Assembly: GCA_973895155.1 (NCBI GenBank)
Contig: OZ316897.1
Coordinates: forward strand, 5,828,001-5,892,000
DNA from: Marsupella aquatica
Lineage: Eukaryota > Marchantiophyta
Length of the DNA: 64,000 bases
Reading direction: 5' to 3'
Shown here: piece by piece, positions 29,174-38,593 of the stretch
How the letters are laid out: the number at the start of each line of letters is the position of its first letter
Position numbering within the stretch: position 1 is the first letter of the stretch
Program-made: the position numbers and the translations under genes
Notes under the pieces: model-generated
What the model was told of the DNA's origin: nothing
Database searches by the model: none
Seen by the model: the letters and a program-made list of their open reading frames with translations, nothing else

Positions 29174-29825
29174 AATCGAGACCTTGTCCCATCAAGCGGA
29201 AGTTGTTGATTTTGGATCTTAACAAAATACTTTGGGATTCTCTTGAATTCCAAAGCAAGGGCAAATCTAGAAACATTGTGACCCCAAATGGAGTGCATTG
29301 GGATAGATCAAATGGAACTAGTCGCATGTATACAGAGAGGCCAGGGCTCCATGAGTTTCTAAAGTTGGTTTTTGACCGGTTTGACGTTGCAATTTGGACA
29401 TGTGCTGGGATGCCGCGGACAGTGAAAATGTTGAACATGATGTTCACTGTTGAGGAGCGGTTGAAACTGAAGTTTGTATTCACACAGGTGGAAGCCTTTG
29501 ACACAGTCATTCAAAGGCGTGACATTACAAATGGAAAGGCAAATGTGCTATTGAAGGATTTTCGGGTGGTATGGAGTGCATTTGGAAATCTATATGATGA
29601 AACCAACACACTCCTTGTGGATGACTCCCCCTTGAAGGCCTTTGCCAACCCAGACATGACCGGACTATTTCCAGTGCCCTACACGCATGCCAATCGTGGA
29701 GACAATTTTCTTCTAACAATTCTTTGGCCATGTCTTGAGAAACTGTCACATGCAAGTGATATTCGTTGTTATCTTCTCCTAAACTCTCCAAAGTGGTCTC
29801 TATTGCACATTTCTGGGAAAATAAT
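29174..29825 (+). CDS. FCP1/NIF-type HAD phosphatase domain exon (gene incomplete or decayed)
   Basis: The exon follows TTGCAG at 29168-29173 and is open for over 200 codons. It carries KLLILDLNKIL (motif I; the second acidic residue of DxDxT is Asn, as in a plant subclass written DLNGLL), AIWTCAGMP (motif II region) and DETNTLLVDDSPLKAF (motif III with the DDSP block), then a C-terminal GDNFL segment. This is the order in FCP1/SCP-like CTD phosphatases, which remove phosphate from RNA polymerase II tails or other phosphoproteins. The Asn substitution makes classical catalysis uncertain. The frame runs to a TGA at 29842-29844, but the last residues (KIIFIIKG) are probably LINE-1 3' tail rather than gene. 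Upstream it follows an intron swollen to 27.8 kb by nested retroelements; downstream it abuts LINE-1. With the three stops upstream and LINE damage downstream, the locus is probably non-functional, though this exon itself has no stop. Confidence 0.7.
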
Positions 29826-30079
29826 TTTTATAATAAAAGGGTGAGACCGCGAAAACCCCACGGCCGGGGGAAAGCAAGCAGCCCCCTAGATATATCAGCA
29901 CAACTCCCACAGGGAGGCCAGCAGGCAAAAGCAAAGGCCGGAGTCACAATAAACAACAAAAAGGGGAGACTGAAGCAATGGGCCCAGAACGTGAGTGACC
30001 CACACATCATGTCAACTTGTAGAGTTCTAGAGCCAATGAGCGAGGTAACCCATTCACCCTTTTCCAATAGCTATCACTC

Positions 30080-32827
30080 CTAGACCAGCAATGCAGCCAC
30101 CGAAGTGACTCTGCCAGTACTCCTAGCAAACCAGTGTCGTCGTTCTATAGCTATGAGATCCCTAGCCTTAGCCAGTCTGATGCGCCGCCCACCAATGGGG
30201 AGGCACCAGCCCACAGCCCGCAAGTGCGTCTCAGTTTCCGAGAGGACCAGCCCAAAATCAAATACTCTGGTCCGCTTTTTCTCAAAAATCTGCTCATTTT
30301 GTCCCATCCATAGAGCCCACAGCATTTGATACTGCAGGAAAAAGCAGGCAGATTGAGTGTGTGTTCTAGAGTCAGCAGCAACAAGGAGTTCCAGGCTACC
30401 CCAACCCCTGCCAAACAGTTGTCTCAAGGAGCTAGACTCTCCAATTCCCCAACAGAGCATGGCGTGGGCACAGCCAAAGAAAAGGTGGGGGATGTTTTCA
30501 ATTCTCCCAGGGCAAACATGGCATATACCTGAGCCTGCACCAATCTTAGCAGCCCAAGATCCCACAAAGAGACCACCCACTATCAAGCGCCAAATGAATG
30601 TTTTTGCTTTGGAAGACAAATCAGAGCTCCAAATTCGAGTCCAGACAGCTTTCCATTCTATTTCCGATCGCCTGCATCTCCAAATTCGATTCCATCTCTC
30701 AAAGTCAGTGCTTTTGTCCCTCAAGAATTCGTAAGCTTGCTGGTTGTTAATTTGAAAGGACTTTGAGAAAGCCCGAGTGTCAGCCCAGCGCCACTGCCTA
30801 GCACCTGGTTCCAGGTCCAGCCAGCTGGAGTGACCACGATGGATGACAACCAACAGGAGTGCGCACTGTGACTTACATTCTTTAGAGACACCTCTAAGAT
30901 AATGCCAGCAACATGAAAGGTCGATCCATTCCCCTAAGCCCCCAGACCAGCAGTCAGCTATTTTCCTGATTCCTAGTTGCCCTAAGGTCATTGTGGCCTT
31001 CTCCAAATCAGTGACCGGCCAGGAGTGAGTACCAGCAAGACATCGAATTGAGTCCTGAATGCTCCATCTGCCAGGTATACCATCCACACCGGGCACAAAG
31101 GAGAGGCCACGCCTTAAGGCCTCCCAGGCCTTCCACAGGCCCCAAGTATAAGGCATTCCTTCGCTAGCCCGTGGTGAGCACATCAGTAACTTATCCTGGA
31201 AAGTGTAATTGTTCCGACATATCACCTTATAAAGCCTCCAGCCCATGAGATCAAGGTTAGCCTGCAGCAGTAGCGACCATTCAGCTTCATCCAGAGCCTT
31301 CATGAACCATTGGGTAAGTAGAGCCTCAGAGTGAGTGCGGAAGTCTTTGAAACCCAGTCCGCCATCTGTTTTAGGCCGGGCCATCTTCGACCAGGCCACC
31401 AGAGGAATCTTCTTGTTCCCCTCATAATTATAGCCCCACAGAAAGTCCCTGCACAGCGCCACCAATTTTTTTGCCAGCCCAGCAGATGATCTCAAGTGCA
31501 TCACATGGTAGATAGGGATGGCCAACAGAACCTGTTTAATCAGCAGAGTCCTTCCTGTGAATGAGATCATTTTGTTAGCCCAGGAAGCCAATCTCTTAGC
31601 GATCTTGTCTAAACAGAATTTGTGAATTTGATCCGCCCCAAGCTCTAGTCCGAATGGCGCCCCAAGATAGATCTGCAGCTCTCCTGCTTTGCTGATCCTG
31701 CATTCAGTTTTGCTTAGCCATTCTGGAATGCACTCAAGCGCGAACGGTATGATAATCGATTTTTGGAGATTCAGTCTAGCACTAGATGCGCACTCATAGC
31801 AGGCCAGCGCTACTCTAGCCTCAGAGAAAGCAGTCTCACATGTAGGGATAAACATTCCAACATCGTCTACAAAGAGTCTGAAGCAGATAGTACATTGTTC
31901 GCTGATCTTGATTCCCGGCACTCTTCCTTCTTTGATCTCTGAATCTAAGAACGTCATCAGCGGTTGGGTGGACAGCACAAAGAGTAAGGGAGAGAGGGGG
32001 CAGCCCTGCCTCACCCCCCGACGCAACACAATTGCCTCTGAGATAAGCCCATTCACAGCCACCCGTGAAGAAGCCGCCGAGAGCAGAGCTTGAACTAGTT
32101 GAATGGTCCAGCTACTGAACCCCAGGAGAAGCATTGTTTCCCACAAGTAATCATGATTTACCCTGTCAAAAGCTTTTTTGAAGTCTAGCTTCAGAAAGAG
32201 AGTTGGACGTCTTGTCTTCCGAGCCCATTCGCCAGTGAGCCATGCTACCGAAATGTTCTCTAAGATGTGTCGGCCAGGGATGAACCCAATTTGCTGCTTG
32301 TTAATCAACTTAGGAATGACCAATTGCATCCGGGCAGCCAGAAGCTTGGCAATCAATTTATAAATCGTGTTTAGCATGGTCAGTGGTCTCCAGTCTTTCA
32401 AGAATCTTTTGTCCTCTTTCTTGGGTATCAGCTTGATAATGCCCAGCTTGATGCCTGCCGCTAGCTTGCCTGTTAACCAGTAGTCTTGTATCATCTCCAG
32501 CAGATCCGTGTGAATATAATCCCAGCCTACTCTAAAGACCTCTGCTGTAAGTCCGTCTGGTCCTGGAGTCTTATCAAGTGGGAGAGACCAAAGTCTGTCT
32601 TTAACCTCCTTTTCCGATGGGATTTCTTCCATCATGCGAATCTCAGCTGCAGTAAGAGAGTGCCTTGTTTTCTCCAGCAACCGCTTCCGAGCAGCCAAAC
32701 AGTCCTGGTGTTCCAAGTAAGAGAGTGGCTTAGGGGAGTATAGATTGTTACAGTGCTTTTCCACTTCTCTCATTATCAGCGTCGGGTCCACTATGGTTGA
32801 GTCATCCTCCCTCTGCAAGAAGGACAT
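30080..32827 (-). CDS. LINE-1 reverse transcriptase with zf-RVT domain (915 aa fragment of ORF2)
   Basis: A long open frame with non-LTR RT blocks: DKTPGPDGLTAEVF, FLKDWRPLTMLNTIYKL, GFIPGRHILENI, FLKLDFKKAFDRVNHDYLW, GVRQGCPLSPLLFVL and the catalytic RLFVDDVGMF (an FVDD box). After the thumb come the GGLGFKDFRTHSEALL region and the C-terminal Cys/Trp-rich zf-RVT segment (AKTFIWRLIVGG, CHVCPGRIENIPHLFFGC). The frame is joined upstream to the linker and endonuclease but is interrupted by a TGA just before 32827 and another stop near 33275. It would have copied LINE RNA at nicked target DNA. Confidence 0.87.
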   Translation of the reverse strand: MSFLQREDDSTIVDPTLIMREVEKHCNNLYSPKPLSYLEHQDCLAARKRLLEKTRHSLTAAEIRMMEEIPSEKEVKDRLWSLPLDKTPGPDGLTAEVFRVGWDYIHTDLLEMIQDYWLTGKLAAGIKLGIIKLIPKKEDKRFLKDWRPLTMLNTIYKLIAKLLAARMQLVIPKLINKQQIGFIPGRHILENISVAWLTGEWARKTRRPTLFLKLDFKKAFDRVNHDYLWETMLLLGFSSWTIQLVQALLSAASSRVAVNGLISEAIVLRRGVRQGCPLSPLLFVLSTQPLMTFLDSEIKEGRVPGIKISEQCTICFRLFVDDVGMFIPTCETAFSEARVALACYECASSARLNLQKSIIIPFALECIPEWLSKTECRISKAGELQIYLGAPFGLELGADQIHKFCLDKIAKRLASWANKMISFTGRTLLIKQVLLAIPIYHVMHLRSSAGLAKKLVALCRDFLWGYNYEGNKKIPLVAWSKMARPKTDGGLGFKDFRTHSEALLTQWFMKALDEAEWSLLLQANLDLMGWRLYKVICRNNYTFQDKLLMCSPRASEGMPYTWGLWKAWEALRRGLSFVPGVDGIPGRWSIQDSIRCLAGTHSWPVTDLEKATMTLGQLGIRKIADCWSGGLGEWIDLSCCWHYLRGVSKECKSQCALLLVVIHRGHSSWLDLEPGARQWRWADTRAFSKSFQINNQQAYEFLRDKSTDFERWNRIWRCRRSEIEWKAVWTRIWSSDLSSKAKTFIWRLIVGGLFVGSWAAKIGAGSGICHVCPGRIENIPHLFFGCAHAMLCWGIGESSSLRQLFGRGWGSLELLVAADSRTHTQSACFFLQYQMLWALWMGQNEQIFEKKRTRVFDFGLVLSETETHLRAVGWCLPIGGRRIRLAKARDLIAIERRHWFARSTGRVTSVAALLV

Positions 32828-32839
32828 CTTCTCCCGATC

Positions 32840-34124
32840 TCATTTGGCTTTAATCGTTGCAAAATAGAATTTAGTGCTTTCTTCCCCTTCTCCAAGCCAT
32901 TTAATTCGTGCCAGTCTTCTGCCTAGCATCGCTTCCTCCATTTCAGCCAGGTGAAGCTGATCTTCCGCCAGGACGTACTCCGTCACTGTTTCCTCAGAGT
33001 TGAATTCTTCTAACGTTTCCTTCATATTCCGTAGTTGGGCTCTTAAGAAGTTCATTTCTTCTTCCTTCTTCTTTGGTAGCGCCTGTATTTCCTTGTAAGC
33101 CTTCCGTAGTGAGCTGCAAGCAATGGCAAATTTTGCGTGTGGATCTCTAGCATTATCCTTTCCGGTCCTCCAGGCTGCTTCTAGCTTCTCTCTGTTTTCC
33201 TCTTTTCTCAGTACAGTGGGGTCAGCCTTAAAGAGGTGAACCCGGTCCAGCCCTCCGCACTCCCTAGCCTCCTAGAGTCAAAGTTCCAATAGGATAGGGT
33301 CATGATCAGAAAGCGTGGACCCACCATCGTGCATTAGGCAGACCGGACCACAGACCCACCAGCCTCCATCATTAACGTAGAAGCGATCCAGCCTTGATTG
33401 CATCAGCTCCTCTCCTCTCCATCTCCTCCATGTGAATAGAGAGCCAGACTTTAGCCCTCCAATCTTCAATGCATCCACCAAATCAAACCTGGTTGTCAGG
33501 AAGCGCCAGAATTCTGATTCCAGACTCAAGGGTCTCACTATATGGGGATCTCCCCATCGCCTGCGACGTTTATAGGCCTCGGACCCCCTAAAATGTAAGA
33601 AAAAATGTATTTTTAAACCCCTATAAAGTTGGAATATTCTTGGAATATTCTAAAAATTGGATTAAAAAGACCCTAATGTTCTTATAAGTCTCAAAATTGA
33701 ATTTAAAAGACTCTATTGTTCTTCTACAAAAATTCTTAAGTCTTCCCTTAGAACCAATAAAATGACCCTATCCTTCGTCGCACGTGATATGCCATTTTTG
33801 TGGAAGTGAAACCCCCGAGATTCCAGCCCCCTAATAAGCGAAGATCCACCCGTTGAAATCCCCGCATATAATCCAATGCGCCTGAGGTAGAGCCACTTTG
33901 AGTTCATGCCATACCGCCGCCCGAGATCTGGCTGAGTTAGGTGCATAAATGCTGGCAATTCCAATTGGCCCTTTCTTATGTTCTAGAATTACCCATACAG
34001 CTCTTCCTAAGTCTAGAATTCCCTGATTCAGCACCTTCCACTTCGGATGAATGGCGATATTATTTTGCAGTTCATCATGCATCAATGCCTCGTCCTGCCA
34101 AACCGAATCCAACCACCCAACCAA
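32840..34124 (-). pseudogene. LINE-1 endonuclease and linker, broken by stops and an insertion
   Basis: Reads from the right: HPKWKVLNQGILDLGRAVW, GIASIYAPNSARSRAAV and HWIICGDFN (catalytic Asp/Asn of the EEP nuclease), then a 240-bp insertion. It resumes with ESEFWRFLTTRFDLVDAL, MQSRLDRFYVNDGGW and GGSTLSDHDPILLEL (the SDHDP catalytic motif). After a TAG near 33275 the linker runs through RRLARIKWLGEGEESTKFYF. Discounting the insertion and one 8-bp duplicate brings the two nuclease halves close to register. Confidence 0.75.
33592..33834. mobile_element. Unclassified 235-bp insertion with 8-bp target duplication
   Basis: CCCCCTAA occurs at 33584-33591 and again at 33827-33834, and the AT-rich sequence between them interrupts the LINE-1 endonuclease. 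No clear terminal inverted repeat is seen. An 11-bp motif (TTGGAATATTC) is repeated in tandem near 33630. An 8-bp duplication is typical of hAT insertions. Confidence 0.45.
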
Positions 34125-34147
34125 ACATACATAGCCTACAGGTATTT

Positions 34148-34678
34148 TCCTTGGAAATGTTTTTTCATGATTTTATTAGATAGTGACCACGAAAACCCCG
34201 TGGCAAGGAAGAATAGAAAGAGTGATCCCATAACACACAATCAACCACCCCACCTGGAGTGCGGCAACAACAACATGTGATGAAAGCCCAGAGACCAGGC
34301 TGTCAATCTCAAACATAGGGATCTCAAGACCAGCGAACCCCATTAGTCAGAGAAAGTCCTATCGAGATGTAATCCAGATCTGTCGGCTATTCAACCAAAC
34401 TATTCTTTCCTGTATAAGTATCTCCTTCACTCGTAGCAATCGTGTATGTCATCTACTCGGGGGCACACACAGGCCCACCGCAGATGCATGGTCAGCAGCT
34501 TCTGAGAGAATAAAGCGAAGATCAAATGTCCTAAAGCCATTGGCCTGAAAGATGTGCGCATTCCTACACTGCCATAAGGACCATAGAATCTGATAGAACA
34601 TAAATAGCGTCGCAATTGTGCCAGGGTCTTCCTTAGCAGTGAGAAGCAACAGCTCAAGTATCCTATCCGCATAATCAG
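34148..34678 (-). mobile_element. LINE-2: 3' fragment of an L1-type LINE
   Basis: The minus strand encodes FYQILWSLWQCRNAHIFQANG, homologous to the C-terminal end of LINE-1 ORF2 (QYQMLWALWMGQNEQIFEKK). A 3' UTR follows, ending in an A-rich TAATAAAATCATGAAAAAAC near 34160. It is truncated at 34678, where a plus-strand exon-like sequence begins. Confidence 0.65.
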
Positions 34679-35103
34679 TAAAGGTACCTGAGAAACACTA
34701 CATTAAGAGAGACAAGGCAAAAAATGAGATTACTTATGATCAACTTAGTAAGAGATGTGCAGCAAAAATTTGGAAGTCACAGTATAGGCATAGTGTGCTG
34801 GACCTCAATAGCAATGAGATTCCTTGGGCTGTGAAGCACCGTATATGTAGCTTACGTCCTGAGGTGGAACTTGACGATGCACTTGTCACCTCACTTGCTA
34901 GATCATTTGTAGGACGGGAATATTCAGGTCTGTATAGAGAAAATCCCAGACACTTTTTGCGGGAGATTATAGCAGTTAGGAACAACACCACCAAATTTCA
35001 TCTTCCTGAAGATAAAGGGAGTTGCAACCGTGACATTAGGGTAGATAGTAAAGGAGACAAGGGCATGTGCTCAAATAAATATTGTAAGGAACACTTTGTT
35101 TAG
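34679..35103 (+). pseudogene. Orphan plus-strand exon-like frame (about 140 codons)
   Basis: The frame is open from 34681 (KVPEKHYIKRDKAKNEI) to a TAG at 35101-35103, well before and after any usable ATG. It has a tidy mix of charged and hydrophobic residues (SKRCAAKIWKSQYRH, WAVKHRICSLRPEVELDD, SLARSFVGREYSGLYRENP). It does not resemble the LINE proteins on either side, and its strand matches the FCP1-like and methyltransferase-like pieces. It may be a further exon of that locus pushed away by LINE insertions. I do not recognise the family. Confidence 0.4.
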
Positions 35104-35364
35104 AGATCTGACTCATGTTAAGCCCATTAGATAGTAAAAATGGGTGCCAACCCTGGATATTCATTGTAAGTTTGGACACAATTGTATATAATTATTTTCA
35201 CACATTATCAATCAATGGTCCTTGCTTGGGCTTCTTTGTGCGGAAATGTTTTTACAAGTATGATCTCTATCCCATGGTTCTTTGTGAACTAATAAGTAAT
35301 ATAATACTATTATAATTAATAGAATAGAATATATTAATATAATACTAATAAGATTTGGCTTATA
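35104..35364. other. AT-rich spacer, no gene seen
   Basis: AT-rich sequence with TATAATTAATAG-type runs between the orphan exon and the minisatellite. No coding or repeat identity is supported. Confidence 0.4.
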
Positions 35365-35442
35365 AAGTGTACATTTAGGTATCAAAAAGTGTACATTTGG
35401 GTTTCTTAAAGTGTACATTTGGGGACATAAAAGTGTACATTT
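35365..35442. repeat. Four-copy 22-bp minisatellite
   Basis: AAGTGTACATTT recurs at 35365, 35387, 35409 and 35431, exactly every 22 bp, with variable spacers. It lies where LINE-B breaks off. Confidence 0.8.
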
Positions 35443-35682
35443 CAGGACTGATTTGTGAACAAAAGAAAATACACTTTTAATGAATAGGCTGATAACCACT
35501 TAATTCTTGCCAGCCGTCTGCCTTTGTGTGCCTCTTCTAATTCAGCCGCATGTAGTAAATCTTCCATGATCTCTATATATTCCTTTAGTTCATTTCCTGA
35601 GCATTCTTCCATAATTGCCACCTTTAGCACTCTATTGATTTTGTAGTAGCAACATCTCTTCCTCACTCTTCTTTGGTGGAGC

Positions 35683-36938
35683 CTACCTCTCCCTATATAC
35701 CCTTCTCAGGTTACAACTAGCCTTGTCAAATGCCAAAATTGGATCAACACATTCCCCTTTTCCTTTGTTCCATGCTACTTTCAGTGCCTCGACTGTGCCT
35801 TCAATCAATACAAGTGCCGGATTAGCTTTAAAAAGTGTAATCTGAGTTTGAGGGTTGTCCCCCACTCTATTCCTGGTCAAACGCAGGCACACCACCACAA
35901 GGTCATGGTCAGAAAGAGCTGACCCACCATCATGTTCCAAATCCATCAGCTGATCAATCCACTCTCCATTATCACTAAAATAGAACTTGTCTAGCCGGGA
36001 TTGCACCATTCTGCCGTTTCTATTCCTGCGCCAGGTAAAGCTTGCCCCATTTGCCGCTCCCTTAAAGATTACTGCATCTACTAAGTTAAATCTGACCTTG
36101 AAGAATCGCCAGAACTCAGCCTCTCAACCTTTAATTAAAAGGGATTCCCCTGTAGAGTCCTCCCTCCTCTCCGTCATATTGAAGTCACCACAAACAATCC
36201 AGTTTGCCTGAGGCAGTATCTGCTTTAGCTCGTTCCATAGTATTGCTCTCCTTCTAGGCAAATTAGGTGCATACACACTTACTAGTCCAAAATTACATTC
36301 TCCATGCATCACTAATGCCCATACAGCATGCCCGAGATCCACCACTCCCGACGCTATCAATTTTACAGCCAGATGGGGTATGGCACGCGTGACAGTAAAC
36401 AGAAAATAGGTTTATTGGTACCAACAAAATTTTTCCTGTTATCAACAAAAAGTTACTGTTACCAGGAAAAATAACCATGTCAAAATATTTTCTAAAAAAT
36501 CTCATTTTCCAAAAAAATTTAAGTTACTACATTTTTTGGCTAGCTTTGGGGGCTAGCAAATAAAATAAAATTTTGAAAAAGAAAACCTTTTTTTTTCCAA
36601 AAACAATTTCAAAAACAATTACCACTCATTTTCTTGTTACCAGTTTCTGTTTTCTGTTACTGTTTGCTGTTTCCTGTCGTTTGTAAATACCCCGCCGGAT
36701 GTAAGAGTAGAGATGTACCTCCGCGTCCCTCCTCAGGGGCCAAGGTGACACACCAATACAGAGGCATTATTGCTTGCATAGCGACGTCCAGTCTAAACTG
36801 GTCCGCTTTAATTTCTTGTATTGCCAAAATATCCATCCTTTCCTTTTGAGATTCTATCCAATTCTTAACAACATTCTTCCTATTGGGCTCACATAGCCCA
36901 CAAACATTCCAAGAGGCTATCTTCAACATTCCTCCCAT
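35683..36938 (-). pseudogene. LINE-B endonuclease, split by a MITE
   Basis: Starts MGGMLKIASWNVCGLCEPNRK, with LAIQEIKADQF (catalytic Glu), then GRGGTSLLLHP, where the MITE enters. It resumes with IASGVVDLGHAVW, GLVSVYAPNLPRRRAILW and WIVCGDFNMTERRED, then a stop, then VQSRLDKFYFSDNGEW and GGSALSDHDLVVV. All EEP nuclease motifs are recognisable in the order expected of an L1 ORF2 N-terminus. Removing the MITE plus one 9-bp duplicate makes the two sides run on in frame. Confidence 0.75.
36376..36692. mobile_element. Mutator-like MITE, 317 bp, with imperfect TIRs and 9-bp duplication
   Basis: The left end GGGTATGGCACGCGTGACAG and the reverse complement of the right end, GGGTATTTACAAACGACAGG, form about 26 bp of imperfect inverted repeat continuing into AAACAG. 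Flanks AGCCAGATG (36367-36375) and CGCCGGATG (36693-36701) match at 7 of 9 bases. The interior is AT-rich and non-coding. Confidence 0.6.
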
Positions 36939-37184
36939 GTTGTGTCAACCTCCTCCTGATTCCCCCCGTGCTTACAGCTGGTTCTGGCCACCAGAGGAAG
37001 TACCCGACCCTACACTCTCACTCCTTTGGCTCTTGGGTGTTTCAGTTACAATACCCCCAATCTCCTCCATCTGGAGATCCACACCAGGTGAAGAGGTAAG
37101 CACCAAATCTCCCCCCACAACCAATGCTCGGTGGAGTGGCAATATCAATTGTAAACCTCACCTTCTCCTCCCCGAGTGTAATCT

Positions 37185-38593
37185 TCAAGTCATTCCATGC
37201 AGTAGGTACAGACAAATGTGAGAACTTGAGGGAGCGTGTTTTTTTGCCTCTTGAGGTGCTCGATCTTTCTTAGCCACTGGTGGTGTCCTCTTGTCTAGCT
37301 TCCTTGCTCTCTCCTTCCCTTTGCCGGAGACATACTCATCATACTCAAACATATCCACGTCCGTGTCCCCATGGTCTGAATACGCCTCAGGTTCCGCCCC
37401 ATCCCCATCATTGTGAGATTCAATCAAAGCAGCTATCATCGATGCAACCTTCCCGACAGGTGCAAAGCTCCAGCGCCAGCATCTAGAATGCTAGGCAACA
37501 GCTCCTCAGTTGCTGGTTGTTCCGTTGTCAACACCCTGCAAAGGGCAGGTCGCCGCTCAGCACCCCTATCCCTCAGGGTGGCAATGGTTGAATTTTCAGC
37601 ATTCCCCTTCCCACTTTGTCAAATGTCAGTTGGATCAGAAGTTGCTTCTTCTCGCATCAGAGATTTGACAACAAGTAAGTCAGCATTTACTGTGTTGGTC
37701 ATCCCTAGGGGCAGTGCTTCCCACTCCCATTCTAACCCGTAGATTCAAGGCTAGTTGCCTCCTCAACACCTCCTCCGGATCTCCCTCGACTACCTCATGC
37801 AATTATTCAAGAGTATCGTTTGCAGCCTCCCCCTTGTTCTCCTGGCCAGCTTCTGCCGCTACGTCTCTTCCTTCCCAACATTCCCAAGCAAGGTGCCCCT
37901 TCTTATTACACTTAAAATAGTGAAAAGGAATGTTCTTGAATAGAATTGGTAACTGCCAAATTATAATATTCTCACAAAGTTTGATTCTTGCACTCTGTGG
38001 CACCTCCCGCTCCGTATCCCACAGAATGCAAGCCCTATCACATGGATAGGTATAATTGTCACCTTGAATGTAATGCAGTAGCTTACCCAATGATTCCGCG
38101 ATCTTAATGCGACATCCTTCTAAGACCAGCACACAAAACGGGAGCTCTATCCACACTGGTAGCTTAGTAAATTTTGCAGACCTGATATCAAAAGAAGGAT
38201 CCCAAGGAAAAGTAAATACTAATTTCCATTCCAAAAACCAGGGGGCGGCCGCTAGAGCCAAATCCTGGTGGTCCGCATTTTTTAATACCACCATATATTA
38301 AAAGGTTTCCCTATGAATTTCACTTGCAATACTCGCCAATTGTGCTCCTCTACCATCCATTCCTCCACCCAAACCCTGAACGTTGGCAGCATAGGGGTCC
38401 AATCGGTAAAGTAACAGAGCATTGCACAATTATACAATTGCTTAACATTGCCCGCTGCCTCCTCAAGACTCCAGTCAACCATTGTGTACAGCTTAGAGCT
38501 CTAGTCTCCCTTAGTGTTATCTGCAATATCTTTTAATATATTGATGCATTTGTCCGACACTTCTTCCCTCTCCGGTCCTTCCCCATCCTTCAT
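37185..38593 (-). pseudogene. LINE-B ORF1 (DUF4283 plus zinc knuckle)
   Basis: The ORF1-type RNA-binding protein begins MKDGEGPEREEVSDKC, meets a TAG, and continues with MVDWSLEEAAGNVKQLYNC, KLVFTFPWDPSFDIRS, PVWIELPFCVLVLEGCR and RACILWDTEREVP. A knuckle CNKKGHLAWEC follows. This is the DUF4283 plus zf-CCHC_4 layout of plant L1 ORF1. A low-complexity acidic and basic tail with the piece SDHGDTDVDMFEYDEY lies at 37439-37185. Stops and frame breaks near 38340, 38480 and 37800 make it a relic. Confidence 0.7.

Larger units (their letters stand above)
29835..34147 (-). mobile_element. LINE-1: L1-type non-LTR retrotransposon, 5'-truncated in the endonuclease
   Basis: From right to left: the endonuclease middle (34124-33835), a small foreign insertion, the endonuclease end (33538-33278), a basic linker, RT, zf-RVT domain and 3' UTR, with an A/T-rich end near 29835. 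The 5' end is missing upstream of the endonuclease, so ORF1 is absent. It abuts the FCP1-like exon on the left and the end of another LINE on the right. I could not find a clear target duplication. Confidence 0.8.
35443..38593 (-). mobile_element. LINE-B: L1-type LINE with ORF1 and endonuclease but no RT
   Basis: ORF1 starts near an ATG at 38593-38591 and runs to about 37185. The endonuclease covers 36938-35683, with a MITE inserted at 36376-36692. The linker ends at RRLARIKWL near 35500, and no RT follows. The truncation point is within a dozen codons of that in LINE-3. Confidence 0.75.
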
